From assembly GCA_027943335.1 (NCBI GenBank), contig BSBK01007021.1, positions 124,001-188,000 on the forward strand: a stretch of DNA of 64,000 bases, written 5' to 3'. The DNA comes from Chamaecyparis obtusa. Its lineage: Eukaryota > Streptophyta > Pinopsida > Cupressales > Cupressaceae. Under the pieces are notes generated by a model. The model ran no database searches. It was not told where the DNA came from and worked only from the letters and a program-made list of their open reading frames with translations. Position numbers and translations under genes: made by a program. This document shows, piece by piece, positions 12,045-22,185 of this stretch. Position 1 is the first letter of the stretch; the number at the start of each line of letters is the position of its first letter.

Positions 12045-12273
12045 GGTGAAAACCTAGCAATAGGCGCCTTGATGATTCACAAAAAAAATCCAAAAATATC
12101 AAAAATAAAAAAAAAAATTGAAAAAATGAAAAGTACAAAAAAATTGAAAAAATGAAAAATACAAAAAAATGAAAAAGAAGAAAAAGTGCCTTGGTGAAAA
12201 CCTGGAAACAGGCGCCTTGGTAGCAAAAATAGAATCTCTACCAAGATGGTGAAAACCTGGCAAACAGGTGCCA
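12045..12273 (+). other. Second cluster of covarying hairpin motifs
   Basis: Hairpins lie at 12045-12068, 12193-12216 and 12247-12273, with the same layout as the cluster at 10700. Inner stems are CCTA/TAGG, CCTG/CAGG and CCTG/CAGG. Loops are GCAA, GAAA and GCAAA, the first two being GNRA tetraloops. Outer stems GGTG/CGCC and GGTG/TGCC pair with G-U wobbles. Between copies lies an A-rich stretch (12079-12185). Confidence 0.65.
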
Positions 12274-14402
12274 CTTGTTCCAAAATGCTCCATCTATCAG
12301 CACAATCTTGGTCTTTCCTAGCTTTCAGTCTTGCTTTAGTTTGTACATATCTCCCGGTTTGTTTCTGCATATCTTGGTTTCAATAAGTCAGTCTGTACAC
12401 TAATCAGCTCAAGCGTCTGTATCCTATCAATGTTCAAACTTGGGGGCAATCAATGTCATATCCTATGGCCTCCAATGTATCTTAGACGGATCATATCTAG
12501 TCAGAATCCTTTAAAGCTTCAAGTTGAGTCAGTCAGTCAGTCTTGTCTCCAGAAAGGATTTTGCATCTATAACAAGGCAATCAAACTGAAAACTGAAAAC
12601 AATCTATGCTTTTTACATGCTTTTATCTCCTTGTATGCTTACTGATTCGCATTGAGATTTTTGCATATTGTGTCCCTTCGAGCTCTTCGATGATGTCCTT
12701 TATAGGATTTAGAGAGTGATGACTGGGGGCATAATCTTTTCTTTGTCTTCTGCTTGTATGTGAAAATCTAACATCTTTGGAACTTCTGGATTGAAATGGT
12801 GTCCGACTGTAAGAGCCTCTATCTCAAATTGGATGGCCATGCGTACCTCAACCATTGATACCCAGAAAATTCAAGGAAGTTTGATCTAACTATTGTCTTT
12901 TTGAGTAAGTTCTTTCTCCTACTGTGAAACGCAATCTTGCCTAAGGATGTGAACGATAAAGGGTCACTACGGGTAATTCACATTGGATTTAGAATGATCT
13001 CTTGACTGTTTGATGTGTTTGCAACGTAAGGCATACTCAGGTCATCACAACGTTTATGTTTTGATGCTTGTACAAATTGCTATATCAAAATGGACATGAT
13101 ATTCAGGTCATCCTGGCATTTGTGCCTTGGTGCTTATATCTACTCTGACATTCTAAAAATAAAATCAATATTCATATATCCATGGTTGTTGACCAGTGGG
13201 TGTTGTATTGATTCTTGCGCATACAAATCGATATTCATATGTCTATGGTTTCATGGCTAGTGGGCATTGTATTGATTTATCCGGTTACCTAAAAGTTCAA
13301 TGATGATAACAAATCGACATATGATCAGTGACTAGGTCCTAGGTCTTAGGTTGCATTTTATTTTGCATGTCTCTTTGCATTTTGCATGTTTGCAAGATCT
13401 CACAATGACTAAACGAACTTCAAAGCTTAAACAATTCTTCATATCAATTCTTCAAATCTAACAAGAGCTGAATCTCACACGAAGGTTCCTCCAATGAATC
13501 AGCAAGTAGAATCCTTTTTTGGGATCAAAATCAAAATCTGAGATCATTCATATTATTAACTGCTTGCATATTCAACCTTCAATCAAGGAATCCAGTATTC
13601 AACTCAACTGATTATCTAACATCAAACTATCAAAATTTTAACTTGGTCAACCATGGTCAACTCATGGTCAAACCTAGTCAAACTTGGTCTTTTTGGGACC
13701 TTCCAAACGATGCAGCATGCGTTCTCGGACGTGTATAACCACTTCTCAAATCAATTAACATGCTTCTAAACTATAACACTGACTTTTCTTGTCAGATTTT
13801 AATTTTAATCCCGAAGGGGGCATGGTATTGCACATCATTCAAAGTCTGTAAATCAAATTCTATCGATCAAATCTATCAATATCTTTCATCAGTGATCAAG
13901 ACAATAATCACGTCTAGTCGCTGATTCATCAAAAGTCCTCATCGCTCGGGGCAAATCTATCATCACTTGGGGCATATCAAATTCATCGATCCATATCAAT
14001 CTGGTATTCTCCTAATCTTGTAAACTGTATCAGTTTTTGCAACCATCAGATCATAGTGTTCTTTCCTTGGTTCTTCGACAACTGAAGGGTTTGGATGTGA
14101 TACTTGCTAGTTCTGCTAAGACAATCGAGTCTAGAACGGGTCACTCACTTCTTATCAATCCTAAGGTTCAGAATCAGGTGTTTTGACACTTTTTCGCAAT
14201 CATAGGTTCATTTGCTGCTACAGTGAACATTATCTTTGGTCATTCAAGACCTATTATCTCCATCTTAATTCAATATCAATCAACTCCTATCTCAATATCT
14301 TTCAATCAGTTTCTATCTTGAGATCGGTTTATCTTTTGAATCAGTTTCATATCTTTATCAAACACAGACTATCTTTGAACCACTGCGCTTCGCACAGTAA
14401 TT
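12274..14402 (+). other. 3' untranslated region of the young element
   Basis: No coding sequence is recognised. Diverged direct repeats occur around 13025-13140 (CAGGTCATC blocks) and 13165-13285 (TCGATATTCATAT blocks). Confidence 0.55.
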
Positions 14403-14417
14403 CAAAGAGGGGCAAAA
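14403..14417 (+). other. Polypurine tract
   Basis: CAAAGAGGGGCAAAA ends directly at the TG of the 3' LTR. This is the expected plus-strand primer for reverse transcription. Confidence 0.85.
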
Positions 14418-15619
14418 TGTAATACCCCAAAAATGGGCTATAAGTTCATTAATCTCCTACATCTTCAATTCGAACGAAATCGACATCAAAGTCCTAACCT
14501 AAGGCACATCTAAACATCATCGAATCATAATTGATTATCTTAAATTTTGCATCGGGGAATATTCTTAGTAATATTTCTAATTATCTTAATTATCTTTAAT
14601 TTAATGATTATTTGGCGATAAATCACATTTATCCTAAAAATTTGATTAATTGAATATTTTCATATTTAATTAATTAGATTTAATATTTGCCACTTAATTG
14701 TGTAATTAAATTTAATTCTATCTATTATTAATTGTATTATTTAATTTTGACAATAAATCAAAATTCCTATCTTTAATTGATTAAATTCTTATTTAATTAA
14801 TTAAAGCATGTTGTCATTATTTAATAATATAATTTTTAATAAAAGTTTGGTAAAATAGTTAATTAACCCATAAATTAATTATTTTATTTTAAAAATCAGT
14901 TAAGTTGGAAATAAATCACTTTATTATTAAATTAATTCATAAATAAAACATGCACAATCATAAAAGCAAACAACTATCAATTATCAATTAAAGCTAAACT
15001 CTATTTTGAGTTAAAACTTAGCTTTTGCATGTTTTTGTGAGTTAATTATCTTTTATTTAAAATAACTCAAAAATCAAGTTGAGTTATTTGAGTGATTTAT
15101 GGCTTTTTCCCATGCACCTCCAAAGCCCTGGATTTCTATAAATTAAGGCTTTAGCTCTTCACAAATCATCTCATATTTTGCACAATCACGCTGGAGAATT
15201 GGAATTGAAGAATCAAAGCTCTTGCGAATCGACATCTTTGTGAGATCAATCTTATATTTTTTTTTACATTCATTTAGATTCATATTTCATATCATTTCTA
15301 GATTAGCATAGCATATCAGTTTTCAATAGCATAGATTCATATCAAGTTTTTATCATTCTTATTGCATAGAAAAATCCAAAAAAAATAGAATAATTGTATT
15401 CAATTTCATATCCATCTTTTGCATTCAAATCCTTCATTTAGGTGTCATCTAGGTCACTGATCTCAATTACAATCTGAGAACATTAATCTCACACCTATTA
15501 GAAGGCAGTAAATCGCTTGGTTAGATAGCTTTCAATTTTGCACGATTTTGATTATAGCTAACCTCTAATATTTTACTGAGTGTTGTGTCTATAGTTCAGG
15601 TACAATTTTCACACACACA
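14418..15619 (+). repeat. 3' LTR of the young gypsy-type element (1,202 bp)
   Basis: It repeats 4441-5643 with about 22 differences counted by eye, many of them near the 3' end. The TATA box is at 15137-15143. It ends CACACACA, followed by the ATTAT duplication. Confidence 0.93.
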
Positions 15620-15624
15620 ATTAT
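15620..15624. repeat. Target site duplication ATTAT, right copy
   Basis: Exact repeat of 4436-4440, directly after the CA end of the 3' LTR. Confidence 0.9.
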
Positions 15625-15864
15625 GCATTCATGTTAGATGCATTTCATTTGAATCTTCCATCTCTTAAGTGTCTAGTTAGTGCTCTATCCATAATTATGA
15701 GAGCATACTAACATAGATCAAACTCTTTATGATTATGAAGCAATAGGATGCTCTTGTTAGTCTCTTTTCTTTTTATTTGCATTATTTGATCATTATGGAC
15801 TAAAAAATTAATATTCTATTGAAGTGTTATGCTACAGCTTGTAGGTACAATAATCACACACACA
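15625..15864 (+). repeat. Old gypsy LTR, right part
   Basis: This continues the LTR interrupted at 4440. Its end (GTGTTATG, GTAGGTACAATAATC, then CACACACA) matches the LTR end of the young element in layout. It directly abuts a truncated copia-like LTR at about 15866. Confidence 0.55.
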
Positions 15865-15865
15865 A

Positions 15866-16442
15866 CAATCAAAGATCTGAATAGAGTCAAATTTGTGAGT
15901 AGTTGTACATAGTAAGAAACATATTGGATCTACCAAGTAGTCAGTGTTATATCCAGATCATTCAATTTGTTGTTCCCTAGCAGTTACAACAAGAAAATCC
16001 ATTAACTAGGTGAACTTTAACAAGTTCTTATTATAAATCCCTTCACCGGGTGAGCTCTTAACAAATTCTTGAAATACTCTAGCAAGGTAGACCTTAGCAG
16101 ATCTGATTGTACTTCTAACAAGGTACTAATCACTCCTAATGGGATGAACCCTCAGAAAAGGGTAATTATAAGCTCCTAATAGGGAAAAATCATTTACTAT
16201 AATAGTGGGCTTGTGGGTGTTATCCCCACCATGGTTTTTCCCTTTAACCAAGGGTTTCCATGAAAAAATCATTGTGTCATGTGTGATTATTTTGTGGATT
16301 TTTTATATTTTATTTATTTAATTCAGTTACATGCTTTACTATTTGTAAGGTATTATTAAGGTTAATCAAATTGGTGGTTGAACTTGTTCTAAATTTGTTT
16401 GCACTAATTCACTCCCCCTCTCAGTGCCTAAGAATTCTGACA
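15866..16442 (+). repeat. 5' LTR of element A, truncated at its 5' end
   Basis: It matches about 35924-36507 of the 3' LTR (for example CCAGATCATTCAA, TTCTAACAAGGTACTAATCA, CTTGTGGGTG). It ends GACA before the primer site. It contains repeated TAACAAGGT-like words at roughly 16010-16255. The missing first half is replaced by the old gypsy LTR. Confidence 0.8.
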
Positions 16443-16444
16443 AT

Positions 16445-16456
16445 TGGTATAAGAGA
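16445..16456 (+). other. Primer binding site of element A
   Basis: TGGTATAAGAGA matches the plant initiator-tRNA-Met site TGGTATCAGAGC at ten of twelve positions and lies two bases after the LTR. Confidence 0.75.
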
Positions 16457-16507
16457 ATTGGTCCTCTTGTTGATAAGTCTAATATCTTGAGGGAAAGATC
16501 TATAACT

Positions 16508-17181
16508 ATGGAGAGTTGTAGATGTGAAATGGAACTTGAGAGTGTACACAAGGTGATCCATGAGCTAAAGGAAAAAATGAAGAAGCCATTGGCTACAATA
16601 AGAAAAAATAATGAATAGTTGAATGTGAGTCAAGATTACACTAAAAAACTATATGAAGGTAGTATGTTTGAAGATTCTGAAGAAGCAATTCTAAATCTGA
16701 TGGAAAATAATAAATGACTTAAAGAAGAAGTGACAAATTTGAAAAGAGAACTTCAAAGTCAATCTGTTAGGATGTGTGTAGATATAGAAGGAAATAAAAC
16801 AACTAACAGTGCAAGAAAGATTGCTAAAGATGCCCTAAAGGAAAAAGATGAAGAACTTCATAGACTGAGGCAGGAAGTTTCCTTAAATACAAAAGTCAAA
16901 TGCATGATATAATTGAAGAAAAAATCTAGGTCACAAGTGAGAATGAAAGACTTAGAGAGGAGAATGAAAAGATGAAGAATAATTTGCAATATAAGAAAGA
17001 AATCAATGATCAATTGAACAAGTACAATGAAAGCTCACAAAATCTTGTTGAAAAATTGAACAACCAAAGAAGAAACAATGGTAAAAATGGTCTTAGTTAC
17101 ACTGGTCAAGGACCATTTGAAGGTGGATAGTCATCTAAATCTTAACTTGAGAAGCCACAAGACCAGAAGGAAGAGCCAAAA

Positions 17182-17182
<1 letters not shown>
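16508..17182 (+). pseudogene. Element A gag, N-terminal coiled-coil half
   Basis: ATG 16508 starts a charged helical protein with heptad-like Leu/Glu/Lys runs (EMELESVHKVIHELKEKMKK, later LKEEVTNLKRELQSQ and ENERLREENEKMKNNL). In-frame stops lie near 16616 and 16716, and a frame change follows about 16905. Its C-terminal words (LNNQRRNNG, LSYTGQGPFEGG) align with the gag of element 2 just before that protein's zinc knuckles. The knuckle half is displaced to 31723. It would form the structural core of the particle and is broken here. Confidence 0.7.
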
Positions 17183-17212
<30 letters not shown>

Positions 17213-17227
17213 ATATATATATATATA
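17181..17227. repeat. AAAT/AT microsatellite at the insertion point of element 2
   Basis: About eight AAAT units are followed by AT units up to the LTR start at 17228. The AT run continues on the far side of element 2 at 29911, so element 2 landed inside this microsatellite. Confidence 0.9.
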
Positions 17228-18448
17228 TGTTATCTCTATTGAGCATTTATGGTTGTCATTAGCATCAAAGGTTATGGAAGATATCGGTCGGTCACTTGCA
17301 TTGAGAAAATCAGTAACCAGAAGAAAGATAGACTAGTCGGTAAAGCTTACACACCAAGCATCAGACAGTTTATCGAGCACCAATAGACACCGACAATGAT
17401 AGATAGTAAACACCGAGCATCATAGTATACACCGAGTAGTTTATATAGTGTTTACCGAGGATCATAGAAAATGGCATAGGAATCTAAAATGGCACATTCT
17501 TCTATGCAAATGGTTACAACAGTTCATAAAACATTTTACCAAGATCGAGGAACATTTAATGTTATGATATTCATTAAATGCAATGTATATCTTTTGTAAT
17601 AGTTGATCTAGGTTATTTTTGTACACCGTAGATCTTAGGGTTATGATTATGTTGCATAACCTAATTTTGTTAAAGCGAAAAAAATAGAACACTATATATT
17701 TTGTGTGTTCGCATCATTTTTGGTGTGAACTGATATATGAATCACATAGCACTTGAAGAAATTGCCTAACTTCAAGTCTATCAGTTAACAGAACATAACA
17801 GAGTACAGAGGAATTCAAATTGAGTAGAATTAGAAAAGGCTACCGAGCAGTCTAGAGCAGAGATTCATCACAAGTGAGGTGATATTCTATCAGAACTTAT
17901 AGATCTGTATCAAACAATTGAGTTGTCAACTATCAGATAACTACCTATTTCTTTCTAACAATTGTAATAGAGTTTTGGATAAAATCTCTTAACAGAGTAG
18001 ACTTAACAACCTTATGTAAATCTCTTAACCGAGTGCACACTTCATTAGTGTTGTCAAAATCCTATAACTAGGTAGATCTAGCTGATCTAACATGTCACTC
18101 CTAATAGGGTGAGATAACCATAAGTGATCAAAACTTGTAGCCCTAATAGGCAAACCTTTTCTATCTGCAGTAGTGAAGAATTTGTGGGTGTCATCCCCAT
18201 CGTAGTTTTTACCTTCTAATAAGGGTTTCTGTGTTACCAAAATACTTGTGTTATGTGATTATCATATTGATTTTCATGTTGTTAACTTTCATAAGTTAAA
18301 TGAATGATTGATACATGCAGTTAGTTTCAAGTTATTTTGGTCGATTATTACTGTTTATAGTTTTAGATCTGAAAGGTTTACAAGTAAAGGTTTTGAAGGC
18401 ACTGATTCACCCCTCCCCTCTCAATACCTATCTCTCCTAATTCTAACA
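17228..18448 (+). repeat. 5' LTR of element 2 (1,221 bp)
   Basis: It starts TGTTATCTCT and ends TTCTAACA. A TATA box (TATATAT) lies at 17693-17699. The part from 17955 to 18235 carries a series of CTAACAGGGT-like words. It is repeated at 28690-29910. Confidence 0.92.
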
Positions 18449-18450
18449 AT

Positions 18451-18462
18451 TGGTATTAGAGC
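18451..18462 (+). other. Primer binding site of element 2
   Basis: TGGTATTAGAGC differs at one base from the initiator-tRNA-Met site TGGTATCAGAGC and begins two bases after the LTR. Confidence 0.88.
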
Positions 18463-18512
18463 ACAACTCTCTTATTGAATAGCTTAACCACTGAAGGGTA
18501 AAGATCTAAGTC

Positions 18513-19916
18513 ATGGAGAGATACAAGCTTGATAAGACTATTAAGAATAAGAAGATACAGATGTAGATGTTTATTGAATAGTACAAGCAAGCCAAGGAAG
18601 GACTGAAGAAATTACTGGTTGAAAGGAAGAACCTAGCTATTCTACAAAATGAGATTGGTTACCATGAAGAATCTATTGATGAAATGTTCGAGCATATTGG
18701 ATCTAGTTCTGGAAGCATCTCTGATGGATCTGAAAATATAATCACTGATTTATCTGAAAAGAATCAACATCTAATTGATCAAGTGAAAGCACTACAAATC
18801 GGTCAAGAATCTCAGATGGTGAGAATGGTAGAGACAATGAACAATGCTAGACAAGCCGAGCAAGAAAGGAATCTAGCTATTGATGACCAAAGATAGATGA
18901 CTAAACAACTTCAACCTAAAGAGAATGAAATACAAAGACTCACTGATCGTCACTTCCAAGTATCTAATCAAATGATGACTGTGAATCAAGAAGTAAATCA
19001 AGTGAATGGAGAATTGTCAAGAAGATTAGAAGATGTTGCAAGACTCAGAGAGGAGAATGAGAAGCTGAGGAATGAAGTGAAAAATCAACAGCAACACAAT
19101 GGGATGATGAAATTGGCCGAGGACAGTTCAAAGAAGATTGATGACTTTCTGACTAATCAAAGGAGATTTGGGAGTAAAGCTGGTATAGGCTACACTAGTG
19201 AAGGAGAATCATCACAACAAGATAAACAAGTCAACATCAATCAAAATCAGAAACCTAAAGCTTTGGCATGTTATTACTATGGAAAACTGGGACATACATC
19301 TAATGTGTGTAGAAGCAAAGCACAAGGTAAACCTCCCATCACTCTTAAGTTTAATGGATATTGTTATTACTATGGTAAGTTTGGACATCCTGCTTATGAG
19401 TGTAGAGCTAAATAGAATGATATTGCTAACAATACTATTGTGGAGAAAATATGTTATACTTGTAATAAACATAGACACACTGCACGAGAGTGTAAGGCTA
19501 AGATGAAGCAAGTATGGACTCCTAAGCAGAAAACACAGCATAAGCCCTATCAACTGAAGATACAAGGTAAATCTTATGTTTGAGATTATAACACTTAGGC
19601 TAACTGTACTGCTTGTGGTAGATATGGGCACATTGCAGAAAATTGCTATAGAAAGAGTCAAATTGGACAATCAAGAAGCGGGACAAGGACTGGAATGGCT
19701 TGTATGCACTGTCATAGAGTTGGTCATTTAAGCAAGAACTACAGAGACCGAGCACCAGATGAAAATCATGTATTTGAGAGTGGATATACTATTGCATATA
19801 TCACAAAGTTAAGGAACACTATGTGGAAGAGGGCATCAAATGAGAATGATGAGACAAGTAATGCTGTTGGTGAAACCTCGTCCATTGGATTGGGTGACAT
19901 CAATACCTCCACTTAA
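18513..19916 (+). pseudogene. Element 2 gag with coiled coil and five zinc-knuckle positions
   Basis: From ATG 18513 to TAA 19914-19916 one frame of 467 codons runs without a shift, broken by six stops, mostly TAG. The N-terminal two-thirds is coiled coil (EEIDE, LRRLEDVARLREENEKLR type runs). Five knuckle-like units follow: CYYYGKLGHTSNVC, CYYYGKFGHPAYEC, CYTCNKHRHTAREC, CTACGRYGHIAENC and CMHCHRVGHLSKNY. The first two have Tyr for the second Cys and the last has Tyr for the final Cys. Normal copia gags have one such unit. A Ser/Asn-rich tail ends the protein. It would bind element RNA in the particle. The same layout occurs in element A. Confidence 0.8.
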
Positions 19917-20335
19917 GGTGAAATAGGTATGCATGGGACTGACATTTCAAATGATCAAATTTTACATAAAGTTCCCTATACATGATGTCTTTATACCAAA
20001 TCAACATGAATAAAGATGCACTATGGTTTATATGATATGAGCTAACAATGGTATATAGTTGGTAAAAAAGAGACCAAGAGTTGATTACCCGTCAGTAATC
20101 ACTATACAAGGTTAATCGAACAATAGTGCAAACTGATGAAGAAATCCTATGTTAACCGAGTGGATAATTTTTATTTTTTTTTCACCGAGCTGACAATCAT
20201 TTCATACCGAAAGTTAGGTCAAGCATTTACTGCATGAAAGTTTGAGCGAGAATATGGAAAAGTCTATAAATACATGAGAAATAGAGTTCATTTCTACATT
20301 GCAATTTCAAAGAGCGAAGATTTCATAGAGAAGAG
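19917..20335 (+). other. Spacer between gag and second ORF of element 2, with a TATA-like box
   Basis: No gene is seen. TATAAATA at 20265-20272 followed by a CATTTCTACATTGC stretch looks like a promoter, though it could be chance in AT-rich DNA. Element B interrupts the spacer at 20336. Confidence 0.45.
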
Positions 20336-21483
20336 TGTTAGGAATGAATGCAAAGTATTTTGGCAGTCATTCTGTAGCAGTTGTTGTTGCATTCATGACT
20401 TGGATTGTCATTGATGTCAACACAGTGATATTCTGGATATTAGCAGGAAAGCAGGTATAATTTTGTTTTGCACACATGTTGTATTGTAGATTGGATTTTG
20501 TGTAGTTGATGGTATGTTCTTTGGTGTGTTATTAACCTATTTTTAATAGTGCAAAAAGAAATTCATTCATTTGTGAGAGTTATGAGCATTTTGGTGAAAG
20601 TAGTGTTTAGACAGTGTCTCTATGAAGCGATGTTCAGAAATCGGAGGATATCTCTTAGCTGGGATGGAATCTAATTTTGTGTAGTTAAAAGGATGTTGGA
20701 GACTCATTAATGATAATGTGGTTCACAGTGAAAACTTTGAGGATATGTTTGGAGAAAGTTACAGTATCTGGAAGCTGACAGTTTTATGTGAATTCTGTGT
20801 GTAGCGTGTAGAATTTATTATTTTGTAATTGAGGACCGACTCATTTGTAATTATTTGAGTTTGGTATATAAGAAGGAATTTTTTCCTTGTTGTAATGTGT
20901 ACTATGAAGATTGAGATGCGAATATATGCATGAAGTGAAGAAAAGAGCTAATTTAGTGATGAAGGAAGACTTGTGAGTACAAAGATCTGGAATTGTGATC
21001 TTGTGTAGCAGAGAGTGCAATTTTGGCACAGAGTGAAGGAGGTAATATATTTCATATTATTCTATTGAATAATTCTAAGATCTTTTGGATAGTGGGTTCA
21101 GAGATCTTGCCTTGAAGCTATTTGGGCAGTGGGTCCTTCTGTCTTCCATAAACTCTTAACCAGGTTAGAATCTTTTAACAGGGATTCAAAATCTCCTAAC
21201 AGGGATTTATATGTACTGAATGTATTTCATAAGACTCCTAACAGGGTCCATCCTCTAACAAGGAACTTTCATATTAGTGCATCATTCCCACCGGGGTTTA
21301 CTCTTTTCAAGAGGTTCCCTAGTCAACATATCTTGTGTTATTATGCAATTGTGTATGATTATCTTTCTATGGTTGATCAGTACATTGATTACATTGTTTA
21401 AAGTAGTTGAATGGATAAATTATCTAATAACTGATTCACCCCCCCCCCCTCTTAGTTATCTTGGGGATCTTTACTTTCTAACA
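20336..21483 (+). repeat. 5' LTR of element B (1,148 bp)
   Basis: It starts TGTTAGGAATG and ends CTTTCTAACA. The TATA box TATATAA is at 20865-20871. Six TAACAGGG-like words lie in 21150-21300, as in the LTRs of A and 2. A run of ten C precedes the end, as in the related LTRs. Confidence 0.92.
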
Positions 21484-21485
21484 AT

Positions 21486-21497
21486 TGGTATCAGAGC
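21486..21497 (+). other. Primer binding site of element B
   Basis: TGGTATCAGAGC is an exact initiator-tRNA-Met site two bases after the LTR. Confidence 0.95.
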
Positions 21498-21539
21498 AGC
21501 AGGTCCTTGAAAGAAAAGTTTAACAACTTAAGGAGATCC

Positions 21540-22185
21540 ATGGCAAATTTCAGAAAAGAAAGCCCTAAATTTGATGGAGTAAATTTTGATAGCTGGAAAG
21601 AAAATATTAAGACACATCTATTGTGTTTAGGACCAAGTTATTGGTTGATTACAAAGAATGAGAAGACTATCATTAAGGAAGACAATCTAGAGGTAGGAAC
21701 TAAAGATGAACTAGATCTATTCATGTGTAACATACTTGCAAGAGAAGCACTTTTGTCAGCACTATCAGAGAATGAATATATTCAGGTAAGATGTTTGAAA
21801 ACATCTCATGCAATTTGGAAAGCTTTACATTCTACTTTTGAAGGTGATGAACATGCAAAGAAGGCTAGATTACATAATTGGATTTGTGCATTTGAAGATA
21901 TCAGAATGATGGAAGATGAATCTATTAGAAGCTATATTGGTAGGATATCTGAGATTGTAATAGGAATAAAGTCTTGTGGAGGTGATAAGATAGAGAATGA
22001 AGTGATATGGAAAATTTTGAGAACTTTGACACCAGTATTCAAGCAGACAACGCAGATGATTGAACAAGTGATACCTTGTACATCAAACTTTTCAAGAGAG
22101 ACTCTTCCTAGAAGATTAGAAACAATAGAGATGAACTTGAGATTATCAAGAGAGCTACCTAGAATGGAAACAACATTCAGTGCTC
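21540..22185 (+). pseudogene. gag: Copia gag of element B
   Basis: ATG 21540 (context CCATGG) starts MANFRKESPKFDGVNFDSW, the usual copia gag opening. An earlier in-frame ATG at 21507 lies only ten bases past the primer site and is less likely. The body has the typical helical gag with AIWKALHSTFEGDE and MMEDESIRSYIGRISEIV. Near 22180 a frame change shifts the continuation (IRPTRST...) into the next frame, where the zinc knuckle follows. It forms the particle shell of the autonomous-type element. Confidence 0.88.

Larger units (their letters stand above)
4441..15619 (+). mobile_element. Young non-autonomous gypsy-type LTR retrotransposon
   Basis: This element has two LTRs of about 1.2 kb, a primer site, a polypurine tract and a perfect five-base target duplication. 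The LTRs differ at roughly 22 positions by eye (about 98% identical), so insertion was fairly recent. Inside are a long leader with tandem repeats, one long ORF without a recognised retroelement domain, a broken integrase of Tat-like type, two clusters of hairpin motifs and a long 3' region. No protease or reverse transcriptase is visible, so it must depend on enzymes supplied in trans. It sits within an older LTR of a related family. Confidence 0.92.

Noticed and set aside
12077..12370. Minus-strand Phe-rich frame
   Set aside because: It comes from the A-rich spacer between hairpins and has no other support.
19212..19670. Minus-strand frame of 152 codons opposite the element 2 gag
   Set aside because: It is the shadow of the gag frame; the zinc knuckles are on the plus strand.
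21421..21460. Poly-C run as a quadruplex-forming control site
   Set aside because: A single run of ten C next to the LTR end does not give four tracts; it is a common variant of the LTR end in these families.
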